From Nocardioides luteus (lineage in GTDB: Bacteria > Actinomycetota > Actinomycetes > Propionibacteriales > Nocardioidaceae), in the NCBI RefSeq assembly GCF_014648595.1, contig NZ_BMRK01000014.1, forward strand, positions 89,196-153,195: DNA of 64,000 nucleotides, read 5' to 3'. Below are positions 17,537-26,544 of the stretch, in pieces. The position numbers and the translations under genes were made by a program. How positions within the stretch are numbered: the first letter of the stretch is position 1; each line of letters begins with the position of its first letter. Under the pieces are notes generated by a model, which was not told the origin of the DNA, ran no database searches, and saw nothing but the letters and a program-made list of their open reading frames with translations.

Positions 17537-18286
17537 CTAGCTGTGCGCGGGGACAGTCTCCGATCGGCTCTCCGCGATCCGGTGGGCGACGATCTCGCCG
17601 AACTTCTCGTGGCCGGCCGGAGTCAGGTGGGTGTTGTCCTCGAGCATCGGCAGGTCGAGGTCGAAGACGTTGATGTAGGTCACGCCGTACTCCTTCGAGA
17701 CCCGCCGCATCATCTTGTTGACCGGGCGGATGGCGGCGGCGCGGGACTTGACCTTGGGCGCGCTGAGCACGATGACGTCGAAGCCCTTCAGCTCCTCCAG
17801 GGTCGCCCGAAAACCCTTCTCGACCTCGTCGAGATCGCTCTTGGAGTCGTTGATGCCGCCCTCGAGCACGACCAGGTCGGCCCCCTGGGCGACCACGTCG
17901 GGAACACGCTCGGAGAAGGAGATCGGGCCGCATCGCGCCATCAGTCCGTGGGAGTAGCCCGTGCCGCCGAAGCCGGAGACCCGCACCTCGCCGTCGAGAT
18001 AACGAGGCCAGGACTGGCCGGGGTCGTCGAGCCCGAAGCCGGAGGCCCACGAGTCGCCGATCACCACGACCCGCTCCCCCACGCCGGTCACCACCGAAGC
18101 GCGGGTGACGGACTCGGCCGCCAGTCGCGTGCAGAGGTCCTGGGTCACCTCGCCCGCATGGCCCTTCTCCTGGCCCGGGAGCGCACCCACGTCGTCGCTG
18201 GAGCAGCCGGCGAGCGTCGCCACCAGGACAGCAGTCGCCAGCGCGCTCACGATCGTGGCGCGCGCCGCGTGGCGTACCTGTGTCAT
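17537..18286 (-). CDS. SGNH/GDSL-type hydrolase lipoprotein
   Basis: This is a 249-residue protein. The ATG at 18286 has GGGAGG upstream; an in-frame extension to 18385 is unsupported. A lipobox LAGC ends the signal peptide. The SGNH blocks are present: VVVIGDSWASGFG (Ser nucleophile), GFGGTGYSHG, VVLEGGINDSKSD (Asn) and NTHLTPAGHEKF (His). Such enzymes are esterases or carbohydrate deacetylases working at the cell surface. The substrate is unknown. The stop lies 10 bases before the DinG-like helicase start on the same strand, so co-transcription is possible. Confidence 0.88.
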   Translation of the reverse strand: MTQVRHAARATIVSALATAVLVATLAGCSSDDVGALPGQEKGHAGEVTQDLCTRLAAESVTRASVVTGVGERVVVIGDSWASGFGLDDPGQSWPRYLDGEVRVSGFGGTGYSHGLMARCGPISFSERVPDVVAQGADLVVLEGGINDSKSDLDEVEKGFRATLEELKGFDVIVLSAPKVKSRAAAIRPVNKMMRRVSKEYGVTYINVFDLDLPMLEDNTHLTPAGHEKFGEIVAHRIAESRSETVPAHS

Positions 18287-18381
18287 CTGCCCTCCCAACG
18301 GCTGATCGTCCCAAGTGTGGAGGACCAGCCTGTCATCGTCGGGGTCGAAACGCCGAACCAGGCCCCGAGGGGTCCCCAGGA

Positions 18382-19881
18382 TCAAGCAGAGTACGCCGCG
18401 AGCTCACCGGCCAGGTCGGCGTTGGCCCGGCCACGGACGACGGTGCCCTCGGCGGTGTGCTCGAGGTGGTCGATCTCGCCGTGCTGATGGATCCGGTTGA
18501 CCAGGTCACCCCGCTCGTAGGGGAGCAGCGCGGAGAACTCCACGTCCGGACGCGGCAGGTCGTGCTCGACGGCCTTGATCGCCGCGTCGATGCCCTCGCC
18601 GGTCTTGGCCGAGACCGCGACCGAGTGGGGCTCGGCACGCAGCAGCCGACTGATCACCAGCGGGTCGGCGATGTCGGCCTTGTTGATCACGACCAGCTCC
18701 GGCACCTCGGCGGCGCCGATGTCGGCGAAGACCTCGCGCACCGCGGCCAGCTGCCCCTCGGGGTCGGGGTGGGAACCGTCGACGACGTGGACGACGAGGT
18801 CGGCGTCGGCGACCTCCTCGAGCGTCGAGCGGAACGCCTCGACCAGCTGGTGGGGCAGGTGACGCACGAAGCCCACGGTGTCGGACATCGTGTAGACGCG
18901 GCCGTCCTCGGTGGTGGTGCGTCGGGTGGTCGGGTCCAGGGTGGCGAAGAGCGCGTCCTCGACCAGCACGCCGGCGCCGGTGAGCCGGTTGAGCAGCGAC
19001 GACTTGCCGGCGTTGGTGTAGCCGGCGATCGCGACCGCCGGGATGTGGTTGCGCTTGCGGTCAGCACGCTTGGTGTCGCGGGTGCCCTTCATCGCCTTCA
19101 GCTCGCGGTTGAGCTTGGCGATCTTGGTGTTGATCCGGCGACGGTCGGTCTCGATCTTGGTCTCACCAGGACCACGGCCACCGATACCGGCGCCACCGGC
19201 GACACGGCCACCGGCCTGACGCGACAGGTTGCCACCCCAACCACGAAGCCGCTGCTTCATGTAGCTGAGCTGGGCCAGCTCGACCTGCGCCTGGCCCTCG
19301 CGCGACTTGGCGTGCTGGGCGAAGATGTCGAGGATCAGCGCGGTGCGGTCGACGACCTTGACGCCGGTGCGGTCCTCCAGGTTGCGCAGCTGCGAGGGCG
19401 CCAGCTCACCGTCGGCGATCACGGTGTCGGCACCGGTTGCGGCGACGATCTCCTTGAGCGCCTCGACCTTGCCCCGGCCGATGTAGGTCGCGGGGTCAGG
19501 CGCCTGACGGCGCTGGTAGATCGCCTCGAGCACCTCCGAGCCGGCGGTCTCGGCCAGCAGGGCGAGCTCCGCCAGGGAGTTCTCCGCGTCGGTCTGGGTG
19601 CCGCCGGCCCATACGCCCACGAGCACCACTCGCTCCAGCCGCAGCTGGCGGTATTCGACCTCGGTGATGTCCTCGAGCTCGGTGCGCAGGCTGGCGACGC
19701 GCCGCAGCGCGTGCCGCTCGGCGAGCTCCATGGCGCCGACCGTCGGGTCGACGCTCTCCTCGGGGTCCTCGTCGGCGTAGCCGGACTCGAAGCCGTCCTC
19801 GAGGTCGCCGTCGAGCGCGTCCCAGTCCTCAGTGGCCTGGAGGTCGTCAGCGAGTGAAAAGTCGTGTGCGTTGTTTGTCAT
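18382..19881 (-). CDS. hflX: GTPase HflX, ribosome-splitting factor
   Basis: This is a 499-residue protein. The ATG at 19881 (MTNNAHDFSLADDL) is chosen; an in-frame extension to 20052 overlaps the upstream gene and is rejected. The HflX domain has WAGGTQTDAENSLAELALL and YIGRGKVEAL. The linker GGRGPGETKIETDRR is diagnostic. The GTPase domain has G1 GYTNAGKSS, G3 DTVGFVRHLP and G4 NKAD. HflX splits stalled 70S ribosomes under heat or antibiotic stress. The ribosome site is weak. Proximity to miaA, miaB and dapF is the usual actinobacterial setting. Confidence 0.96.
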   Translation of the reverse strand: MTNNAHDFSLADDLQATEDWDALDGDLEDGFESGYADEDPEESVDPTVGAMELAERHALRRVASLRTELEDITEVEYRQLRLERVVLVGVWAGGTQTDAENSLAELALLAETAGSEVLEAIYQRRQAPDPATYIGRGKVEALKEIVAATGADTVIADGELAPSQLRNLEDRTGVKVVDRTALILDIFAQHAKSREGQAQVELAQLSYMKQRLRGWGGNLSRQAGGRVAGGAGIGGRGPGETKIETDRRRINTKIAKLNRELKAMKGTRDTKRADRKRNHIPAVAIAGYTNAGKSSLLNRLTGAGVLVEDALFATLDPTTRRTTTEDGRVYTMSDTVGFVRHLPHQLVEAFRSTLEEVADADLVVHVVDGSHPDPEGQLAAVREVFADIGAAEVPELVVINKADIADPLVISRLLRAEPHSVAVSAKTGEGIDAAIKAVEHDLPRPDVEFSALLPYERGDLVNRIHQHGEIDHLEHTAEGTVVRGRANADLAGELAAYSA

Positions 19882-19924
19882 ATACCAACAAGGATACGGC
19901 GCCGCACCACCCGGGGGACAATGC

Positions 19925-21550
19925 TTATCCGAGAGCCTCGCGCACCACGGCGTCGACGTCCTCCGGCCGCTCTGCGACGTACGCAGCCCCGCCGGTCGCA
20001 TCGGCGATCGCCTGCAGCGCCCCCAGATCGGCGTCGGCGGTGATCCCGACACCCAGCACGCGGACCGGGCGCCGTGGATCGGAGGCAGACTTCAGCTGAC
20101 GTACGAGCTCTGCCAGGTCCATCGAGTCGGCGTCGTCGTTGGTGCCGTCGGTGAAGAGGAGCACGGTGTTGGAGGCGAGCGGGTCGTAGGAGGCGATGGC
20201 CGCCTGGTAGGCCGCCAGCGTGGTGTCGTGGAGCGCGGTGCCGCCGCCGGTGCGCTTGGTGAGCCCGGCGATCTCCTCGGTGAGCCGCGCACGCTGGCCC
20301 GCCGAGGCGAGCCGGCGGGTGCGGACGAGCACGTCGTGGTCGCCGTCGAGCTTGCCCTCGGTCTCCTCGGAGAAGGCCCACAGGCCCGCGGCGGCGCCGC
20401 CCGGAAGGGCGCGGATCGCCTCGGAGACCGCCGCCTGGGTCAGCTGGAGGCGCGTGGTGGCGCTGTCGGGAGCCGAGGGCCAGGCCATCGACCCGGAGAC
20501 GTCGACGACCGCGAGCGTCCGGGTGGGCCGCAGCTTGCCGGACCATTCCGCGGCCGTCTTGGCCACGACCGACTGGTCGACCTGGGTGAAGGCGCCGACG
20601 TTGGGCGAGGGCTTGCCGGCACCGGCGGTGCGGAACCCGGCCTGGGTCAGCGCGACGTCGGCGGCCTTGCTGTCGAGCACCCTGGCGAAGCTGGTGATCG
20701 TGGAGGCGATCGCGTTGCGGCGCGAGGCGTCGGCGGTGATGAGGACCGGGTAGTCGAGGACGACCGTGCCCTCCTTGGGCGCGCTCGCCTTCAGCATCGG
20801 TGCGTACGTCGACCACTGCTGCTCGCTGGTCGCGGTGACCCCGCTGGCCACGGTGCGCAGCTCGGCCAGGCGCCCCGAGTCGGGCAGGGCGGCGGCCTCG
20901 TCGCCGGAGGCGATCCGCTCGGCGTACGGCTGCAGCTTGGCCTCGCTCGCCGGCTTGCCCTGGCTCGCCACGGCGGTGCCGAGCGCGCTCATCATCCGCT
21001 GCGGGTCACCCATCAGCAGGTCGTCCTCGGCGAAGGCCTCGGCGTAGGAGGTGCGGTTGATGCCGTCGCCGGAGACGATCACCACCGGGGAGGTGGCCAT
21101 CGAGGCGCGCAGCACGACCGGCTGCTCGACGGCCGAGACCCGCTCGGTCCAGAGCGAGGAATCGGGGATCCACACGTCGGGCAGATCGTCGCCGAGCGCC
21201 ATCGGCTCGAGGACCTGGTCGGTCTTGGTCGACTCGACCGCGATCTGGCTGCAGCCGGCGTCCTCGAGGATGTTGCCGACCACGGTCGCCGCCTCGGGAG
21301 CCACCGCGACCTTCATCTGCGGGCCCGAGCAGGCCTGGTCCTCGCCCGGCTCGGCCGAGGTGTTGGCGACCAGCGCGGTCGCGAGCAGGCACAGCGCCAG
21401 GACGCCGGCGGCACCGGCCATCACGCCGATCGTCTCCCGGCTGAACCGCGACTCACGTGCGGGCGCGCTCGGTGGCTCCGGCGCCGTGGGCTCCCCGGAT
21501 CCGATGATCGCGAGCGCTTTCGACGGACTCTTGTCCGACTTATCGGACAT
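19925..21550 (-). CDS. Substrate-binding and von Willebrand factor A domain membrane protein
   Basis: This is a 541-residue protein. The ATG at 21550 (MSDKSDKSPSKAL) has AAGGGGAG upstream. One transmembrane helix (residues about 42-63) anchors a large outside part. Residues about 75-320 resemble a periplasmic solute-binding fold (MKVAVAPEAATVVGNILEDAGC, then VWIPDSSLW). Residues about 345-541 are a vWA domain with the intact metal site DVSGSM, TGGGTALHDTT and LLFTDGTNDD. Two conserved Cys suggest a disulfide. The role is unknown; vWA domains mediate metal-dependent protein contacts. It lies 43 bases upstream of hflX on the same strand. Confidence 0.85.
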   Translation of the reverse strand: MSDKSDKSPSKALAIIGSGEPTAPEPPSAPARESRFSRETIGVMAGAAGVLALCLLATALVANTSAEPGEDQACSGPQMKVAVAPEAATVVGNILEDAGCSQIAVESTKTDQVLEPMALGDDLPDVWIPDSSLWTERVSAVEQPVVLRASMATSPVVIVSGDGINRTSYAEAFAEDDLLMGDPQRMMSALGTAVASQGKPASEAKLQPYAERIASGDEAAALPDSGRLAELRTVASGVTATSEQQWSTYAPMLKASAPKEGTVVLDYPVLITADASRRNAIASTITSFARVLDSKAADVALTQAGFRTAGAGKPSPNVGAFTQVDQSVVAKTAAEWSGKLRPTRTLAVVDVSGSMAWPSAPDSATTRLQLTQAAVSEAIRALPGGAAAGLWAFSEETEGKLDGDHDVLVRTRRLASAGQRARLTEEIAGLTKRTGGGTALHDTTLAAYQAAIASYDPLASNTVLLFTDGTNDDADSMDLAELVRQLKSASDPRRPVRVLGVGITADADLGALQAIADATGGAAYVAERPEDVDAVVREALG

Positions 21551-21595
21551 GCGAACTCCCCTTGCTCCGACATCCGCGCCACGGGCCCGTACGCG

Positions 21596-21634
21596 CCGCG
21601 GCTGGCGCACACATTAGCGGTGCGCCAGCCGCGG
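21596..21634 (-). terminator. Terminator-like hairpin after the SDR gene
   Basis: A perfect 15-bp GC-rich stem (21596-21610 with 21620-21634) closes a 9-base loop, 38 bases past the SDR stop on the minus strand. It lacks a clear T-run. Confidence 0.7.
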
Positions 21635-21672
21635 GGGTACTCGATGCGTCCAGTTAATTCAGTGGCGTGCGG

Positions 21673-22449
21673 TCACTTCGGTGGCATCCGGATGCCGCCG
21701 TCGACGCGAATCGTCTCGCCGTTCATGTAGTCGTTGGTCAGACACTCCACGACCATGCTCGCCAGCTCCTCGGGCACGCCGAGGCGGTGCGGGAACAGGA
21801 CGCTCTCGCCGAGCTTGGCCTTGAACGCCTCCGACTCCGGGCCCTCGCCGTAGATCGGGGTGTCGATGAGACCCGGCGCGACAGTGTTCACGCGGATGCC
21901 GACCGCGGCGAGATCGCGCGCGAGCGGCAGGGTCAGGCCGACCACGCCACCCTTGGACGAGGAGTAGGAGACCTGGCCGATCTGGCCGTCGAAGGCCGCG
22001 ACGCTGGCCAGGTTGACGATGGCGCCACGCTGTCCGTTGGCGTCGGGCTCGTTGCGGCTGATGTACGTCGCCGCCTGGCGGCACATGTCGAAGGTGCCGA
22101 TCAGGTTGATCGCGATGACCTTCTTGTAGGCGTCCAGGTCGTGCGCGGACGAGATCTCGCCGTCGCGGCCGATGGTGCGCTGCGCCCACCCGATGCCCGC
22201 CGAGTTGACCACCGCCTTGAGCGGCGCGATCTCGACGGCCCGCTCCACGGCGTTGGTGATCTGGTCGGTGTCGGTCACGTCAACGGGCACGAACAGCCCC
22301 TTGATCTCCTCCGCCAGGGCCTCGCCCTTGTCCTTCTGCATGTCCGCGACGATCACCGTCGCACCCTTGGCCGCCAGAGCCCGGGCCGTCGCCGCCCCGA
22401 TCCCGCTGGCCGCTCCGGTCACGATCGCTGTGCTATCAGTCAACTCCAT
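21673..22449 (-). CDS. Short-chain dehydrogenase/reductase, 3-hydroxyacyl-CoA dehydrogenase-like
   Basis: This is a 258-residue Rossmann enzyme. The ATG at 22449 (MELTDSTAIVTGAASGIGAA) is chosen. The NAD-binding TGAASGIG is followed by D38-type acidic residue (VIVADMQ), which favours NAD over NADP. The active site shows Ser in NLASVAAF and YSSSK (Tyr-x-x-x-Lys). The sequence resembles human HSD10-type 3-hydroxyacyl-CoA dehydrogenases used in fatty acid or branched-chain oxidation. It stands alone with its own terminator. Confidence 0.88.
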   Translation of the reverse strand: MELTDSTAIVTGAASGIGAATARALAAKGATVIVADMQKDKGEALAEEIKGLFVPVDVTDTDQITNAVERAVEIAPLKAVVNSAGIGWAQRTIGRDGEISSAHDLDAYKKVIAINLIGTFDMCRQAATYISRNEPDANGQRGAIVNLASVAAFDGQIGQVSYSSSKGGVVGLTLPLARDLAAVGIRVNTVAPGLIDTPIYGEGPESEAFKAKLGESVLFPHRLGVPEELASMVVECLTNDYMNGETIRVDGGIRMPPK

Positions 22450-22530
22450 GGGGAGCAGACTAGACGTGACCACCCTCACTGAGGTGAATACCCGTTAACC
22501 GTCTCGCATGCAGAGTGGCGTGCACGGCCT

Positions 22531-23382
22531 TCAGAGCGAGGTCGTGCCCTCTCCGACCAGGACCGCCGGGCCGGTCAGCAGGATGCGGTCGTCGGTCGTC
22601 CAGGTGACGTGGAGGGTGCCGCCCGGCACGTCGACGCGGTACGTCACGTCGGCATCGCGAGCGATCGCGAGACCGTCGGCCTCGGCGGCCGCGACCATCA
22701 CCGCGCAGGCTCCGGTGCCGCACGAGCGGGTCTCCCCCGCGCCGCGCTCGAAGACCCGCATCGAGACATGGCGCTCGCCGACGCGCTCGAAGAACTCGAC
22801 GTTGACCCCGTGCGGGTAGACCGCCTCGTCGTAGACCGGTGAGTCGTAGAGGTCGCCGATGGGGCCGTGCGGGTCGATCGAGTCGACTTCGGCGGCAGCA
22901 TGCGGGTTGCCCATGTCGACGTTGCAGGCCGGCCAGAAGTGGTGGTCGACGGTGACCTGGGTGGTGCCGAGCAGCTTCGGCGACCCCAGGTCGGCGGTCC
23001 ACAGACCGTCGGCGGCACGCAGCGTCTTGTCGCCGGCACGGGTGGCGAAGGTGACCTCGTCACCGGCCAGACCGGCCGCACGCAGGTATTCGGCGAACAC
23101 CCGGGTGCCGTTGCCGCACATCTCTGCCAGGGTGCCGTCGGCGTTGCGGTAGTCCATGAACCACTCGGCGTCGCTGACCGGGCGGTCCTCGCCGGTGTAG
23201 GCGGAGGTCCGGACCACCCGCAGGATCCCGTCACCGCCGATGCCGGCCCGGCGGTCGCACAGCGCGCGGACCCGGTCGGCCATCTCGTCCGCGGAGAGGG
23301 CGCCGTGGACGGAGCCGTCGAGGTCGGGGAGCAGCACGAAGTCGTTCTCGGTGCCGTGGCCCTTGAGGAAGGTGTAGGTCAT
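22531..23382 (-). CDS. dapF: Diaminopimelate epimerase
   Basis: This is a 283-residue enzyme converting LL- to meso-diaminopimelate for lysine and cell-wall synthesis. The start is MTYTFLKGHGTENDF at 23382, overlapping the upstream stop (TGATG). The two catalytic Cys are visible: Cys89 in EMCGNGTR and Cys221 in RSCGTGACAVM. The GNPHAAAEVD loop also fits. It is slightly longer than the E. coli enzyme, as is usual in actinobacteria. It is coupled to the PPOX flavoprotein gene. Confidence 0.97.
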   Translation of the reverse strand: MTYTFLKGHGTENDFVLLPDLDGSVHGALSADEMADRVRALCDRRAGIGGDGILRVVRTSAYTGEDRPVSDAEWFMDYRNADGTLAEMCGNGTRVFAEYLRAAGLAGDEVTFATRAGDKTLRAADGLWTADLGSPKLLGTTQVTVDHHFWPACNVDMGNPHAAAEVDSIDPHGPIGDLYDSPVYDEAVYPHGVNVEFFERVGERHVSMRVFERGAGETRSCGTGACAVMVAAAEADGLAIARDADVTYRVDVPGGTLHVTWTTDDRILLTGPAVLVGEGTTSL

Positions 23383-24011
23383 CAGTAGAGGTGCTTCGAG
23401 TAGTTGTCGGGACGGTAGTAGTCCTCCATCTCCGCAAGCGTACGCGTGTCCTTCTCGACCTCCTTGGCGATGACCGCCCGCGCGGGCAGGTCGCTGGGGT
23501 TCCAGGTCTCCGGGTTCCACAGGCCCGAGCGGAGCATCGCCTTCGCGCAGTGGAAGAAGATGTCGTCGATCTCGACCACGAGCGCGAGGATCGGCCGTTT
23601 GCCCTTGACGGCCATCTCGTCGAAGAACGGAGCGTCCGAGACCAGCCGCGCCCGGCCGTTGATCCGCAGGGTGTCGCCACGGCCCGGGACGAGGAAGTTC
23701 AGGCCGACGTGCGGGTTGGCCAGGACGTTGCGGTAGCCGTCGACGCGCTTGTTGCCGGGTCGCTCGGCGATCGCGATCGTGGTGTCGTCGATGACGTGGA
23801 CCAGGGAGCCGGCCGGGTCGCCCTTGGGCGAGGCGTCGCAGCTCCCCTCGGCGTCGGAGGTCGCGAGCACGCAGAACGGTGACGCGGCAAGCCACTGCCG
23901 GTCGACGTCGAGGAGCGCCGGGCGCCCCTTGTTCACCGCCCGCTCGTGCGGGGTGCCGACCAGGTCGACGAGTTCCTCGAGCGTGCTGATCTCAGTCCAG
24001 GTAGGGGTCAC
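23382..24011 (-). CDS. PPOX-class flavoprotein, MSMEG_1061 family
   Basis: This is a 209-residue protein starting at GTG (24011, VTPTWTEISTLEEL). The split-barrel FMN-binding fold of pyridoxamine-phosphate-oxidase-like proteins is recognisable in WLAASPFCVLATSDAEGSCDASPKG and RPGNKRVDGYRNVLANPHVGL. The C-terminal FHCAKAMLRSGLWNPETW is typical of the MSMEG_1061 group. The cofactor could be FMN; the reaction is unknown. The ribosome site is weak. It overlaps dapF by one base and is probably co-transcribed with it. Confidence 0.88.
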   Translation of the reverse strand: MTPTWTEISTLEELVDLVGTPHERAVNKGRPALLDVDRQWLAASPFCVLATSDAEGSCDASPKGDPAGSLVHVIDDTTIAIAERPGNKRVDGYRNVLANPHVGLNFLVPGRGDTLRINGRARLVSDAPFFDEMAVKGKRPILALVVEIDDIFFHCAKAMLRSGLWNPETWNPSDLPARAVIAKEVEKDTRTLAEMEDYYRPDNYSKHLY

Positions 24012-24090
24012 GGGCCAAGGGTACGAGCCGCTCGCCGGACCGCCGAACCATTTCCCGACGGCCGGGCCCAGCAGCCCTGCGCCCCCAAGC

Positions 24091-25020
24091 TCAGACCGTC
24101 GGCACCTCGCCGCGGCGGGCACGCAGCCACTCGATCGGGTCGCCGCGGTCGACCTCGACGCCGGCCATCCGGAGCATCATCCGGGCGAGCAGGCGCCGGT
24201 GGGCTGCGTACGTCAGGACGTGGGCGATCACCGAGCCCATCTGGAAGCTCTCCGGCGGCTCGCAGAGCGCGTCGACGAGCCGGTCCTCCCAGGCGCCCCG
24301 GCGCTCGATGTCGCGTACGACCGCCAGCCACCGCGGCGCCACCGCGTCGTGCCGCTCGATCAGCGCCCGCGCGGAGCCGGCGGGGCGGCGCACGGGCATG
24401 GAGAGCCCTTCGATCGACGCGACCCAGCACTCCTTGGACCACACCGTGGCGTCCAGCACCTGGAGCAGACTCTCCTCCGGCCCGTCCCAGGGCAGCACCT
24501 CGTGGCCCGGCAGCCGCACCTCGGCGAGCACCTCGTCGGGCACTCCCTTGGCCAGGTCGAGCAGCGCCCGGGTGTCGTCGAGATCGTGCATCACCAGCTG
24601 CTCGGTCAGCGGCGCGAGCACCTGCTCCTGGGAGTCGACCCACAGCGACTCCGGCGGATGGAAGTGGATCCCGTTGGGGGCCGGCAGCCAGTGGCTCACC
24701 GCGGCCGTGCTCGGCGGATGACCGAAGGCCTTCGCGTACGCCCGGGAGAACCCCTCCACCGACTCGTAGCCGGCCGCCCAGGCCGCGTCGGTCACGGTGC
24801 CGCCGTGCTGCAGCTGCCACGCGGCTCGCTCCAGCATCACCCGGCGCCGCATCGCCACCGGCGGCTCGCCGGTGCCGCGCGAGAGCAGCCGGTTGAAGTG
24901 GTAGGGCGAGGTGTAGGCATCCCCCGCCATCTCGGCCAGGGTGCGCGGCCTGCCGTCGTCAGCGCCCTCGAGCACCGCGTCCAGCAGCTCTCGCAGCCGG
25001 TCCCGCTCGCCGTTGCTCAT
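24091..25020 (-). CDS. AraC-type helix-turn-helix regulator
   Basis: This is a 309-residue protein starting at ATG 25020 (MSNGERDRLRELL). The N-terminal 100 residues contain two AraC-type HTHs (TLAEMAGDAYTSPYHFNRLLSR and TVTDAAWAAGYESVEGFSRAYAKAFGHPP, described by their key parts). The remaining 200 residues are helical with several His (RLPGHEV, IERHDAV, IAHVLTYAAHRRLLA) resembling a DinB-like four-helix fold. An N-terminal HTH with a C-terminal sensor is less common than the reverse. The effector is unknown. It lies 13 bases downstream of miaA. Confidence 0.85.
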   Translation of the reverse strand: MSNGERDRLRELLDAVLEGADDGRPRTLAEMAGDAYTSPYHFNRLLSRGTGEPPVAMRRRVMLERAAWQLQHGGTVTDAAWAAGYESVEGFSRAYAKAFGHPPSTAAVSHWLPAPNGIHFHPPESLWVDSQEQVLAPLTEQLVMHDLDDTRALLDLAKGVPDEVLAEVRLPGHEVLPWDGPEESLLQVLDATVWSKECWVASIEGLSMPVRRPAGSARALIERHDAVAPRWLAVVRDIERRGAWEDRLVDALCEPPESFQMGSVIAHVLTYAAHRRLLARMMLRMAGVEVDRGDPIEWLRARRGEVPTV

Positions 25021-25033
25021 GGCTCCACCGCCC

Positions 25034-26026
25034 TCACCCCACCAACGCCCGCACGGCCGTGACTGCCTTGTGGACACGGTCTGGATCATCATATGAGACC
25101 CAGACCACACGCGGATCCTTCCTGAACCAGGCGTCCTGGCGACGCGCGAACTGCCTGGTCTTGATGACTGTCCGGTCCATCGCCTCCGCCAGGGTCGTCT
25201 CGCCCGCCAGGTACGCCGCGACCTCCTGATAGCCGATCGCCTTGGCGGCCGTGCGCGACTGTGCCAGGCCGGCCTCGAGGAGCTGGGTGACCTCGTCGAC
25301 GAAGCCTGCCTCGAACATCTCCGCGACCCGCTGCCGGATGCGTACGTCCAGCGCCTCCCGGGGGATGTCGACGCCGATCTGGATCGTGGCCGGGTCGAGA
25401 TAGACCTGCTCGGGAAGGCGGGCACTGAACGGCTCGCCGGTCAGCTCGATGACCTCGAGGGCGCGTACGACCCGGCGGCCGTTGTCGATCTCGATCCGGT
25501 CGGCGGAGACCGGGTCCAGGGCACGCAAACGATCGTGAAGTGCCGTCTCACCTGCGGTTTCGAGCTCCTTCTCCAGACGCGCGCGGATCTCGGCGGAGGT
25601 GCCGGGGAAGTCGAAGCGGTCCAGGACCGAGCGGGTGTAGAGGGCGCTGCCGCCGACCAGCACCGGCGTCTTCCCGGCCTCGCGGAGCGTCGCGATCACG
25701 CCGCGCGCCAGACCCTGGAAGTCGGCGACCGAGGCCGGTTCGGCGATGTCGAGGAGGTCGAGCAGATGGTGCGGGATGCCCCGGCGCTCCTCGACCGGCA
25801 GCTTGGCGGTGCCGATGTCCATGCCTCGGTAGACCTGCATCGCGTCGGTGTTGATGATCTCGCCATCGAGGGCCTCGGCCAGGTCCAGCGAGAGCGAGGA
25901 CTTCCCGGCTGCGGTGGCGCCGACGACGGCCACGATCGGGGTCTTCGACAGGGTCGAAGATCCCAGCTCGCCTAGCCCAGGTGAGCCATCCCGATCGCGT
26001 GTCCCCCTGTTGTTGTCGTGCGTCAT
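25034..26026 (-). CDS. miaA: tRNA dimethylallyltransferase
   Basis: This is a 330-residue enzyme that transfers a dimethylallyl group to A37 of tRNAs reading UNN codons. The P-loop GATAAGKS is at residues 36-43. INTDAMQVYRGMDIGTAKL and GTPHHLLD-like GIPHHLLD are typical, as is TRQFARRQDAWFR near the end. The first 28 residues are an extension not seen in short homologues; a start nearer residue 29 cannot be excluded. Its product is the substrate of MiaB, encoded 2.3 kb away on the same strand. Confidence 0.96.
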   Translation of the reverse strand: MTHDNNRGTRDRDGSPGLGELGSSTLSKTPIVAVVGATAAGKSSLSLDLAEALDGEIINTDAMQVYRGMDIGTAKLPVEERRGIPHHLLDLLDIAEPASVADFQGLARGVIATLREAGKTPVLVGGSALYTRSVLDRFDFPGTSAEIRARLEKELETAGETALHDRLRALDPVSADRIEIDNGRRVVRALEVIELTGEPFSARLPEQVYLDPATIQIGVDIPREALDVRIRQRVAEMFEAGFVDEVTQLLEAGLAQSRTAAKAIGYQEVAAYLAGETTLAEAMDRTVIKTRQFARRQDAWFRKDPRVVWVSYDDPDRVHKAVTAVRALVG

Positions 26027-26085
26027 GTGGTTAGTCTGGCCGGAAGTTGGCTCTTTCGGGGAGCCACCGTCACGAGGGGGGAAGC

Positions 26086-26292
26086 ATGAGCTTCTTTAAC
26101 AAGGCAAAGGACGCCGCCAAGCAGGGCGTCGACAAGGTAGGCGCCGACAAGGTGGGCGACGGCATCGACCGCGCCGGCGAGTTCGCCGACGAGAAGACCG
26201 GCGGCAAGCACAGCGACAAGATCGACAAGGGCGTAGACGCCGCCCGCGACCACGTCGACCGGATGGACGGTGGCGAGGACGGCAACCGCTGA
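26086..26292 (+). CDS. Rv0909/MT0933-family antitoxin-like small protein
   Basis: This is a 68-residue protein starting at ATG 26086 with GGGGGGAAG upstream. It is hydrophilic and helical (MSFFNKAKDAAKQGVDKVG, then DEKTGGKHSDKIDKGVDAARD), matching the MT0933-like (Rv0909) antitoxin family. In mycobacteria Rv0909 pairs with the toxin Rv0910; no toxin gene is adjacent here, so it may be an orphan with another role. It is divergent from miaA and ends in a very strong terminator. Confidence 0.8.
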   Translation: MSFFNKAKDAAKQGVDKVGADKVGDGIDRAGEFADEKTGGKHSDKIDKGVDAARDHVDRMDGGEDGNR

Positions 26293-26303
26293 TCCACCCA
26301 GAC

Positions 26304-26350
26304 CGCGAGGCGGGGAGCAACCGACCAGGTTGCTCCCCGCCTCGCGTTTT
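26304..26350 (+). terminator. Rho-independent terminator
   Basis: A 19-bp perfect stem (26304-26322 with 26328-26346), loop GACCA, is followed by TTTT. It begins 12 bases after the stop of the antitoxin-like gene. Confidence 0.92.
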
Positions 26351-26544
26351 CGTGACCGTTACACCAGACGGACATTTTGCTTACTGTTTTTGAACACACT
26401 GTTACGGCACTGTTGCCATATGTGCCGCCACGTGGAACGGTCTAGAGAGTTGCATCTCGTGCCCACCAGGGCAGCCGGGGGGCGAAGCGTGCGAATGCGC
26501 TTCGAGTCCGGTCCCAACACAACTACTCGGAAGTGTGGACCTTC
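26351..26544 (+). other. AT-richer leader region of the Gln/Gly repeat gene
   Basis: These 194 bases hold no gene. The first 90 are AT-rich for this DNA and should contain the promoter. A small hairpin (CGAAGCG at 26483-26489 with CGCTTCG at 26498-26504) lies 40 bases before the start. No known riboswitch was recognised. Confidence 0.4.
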
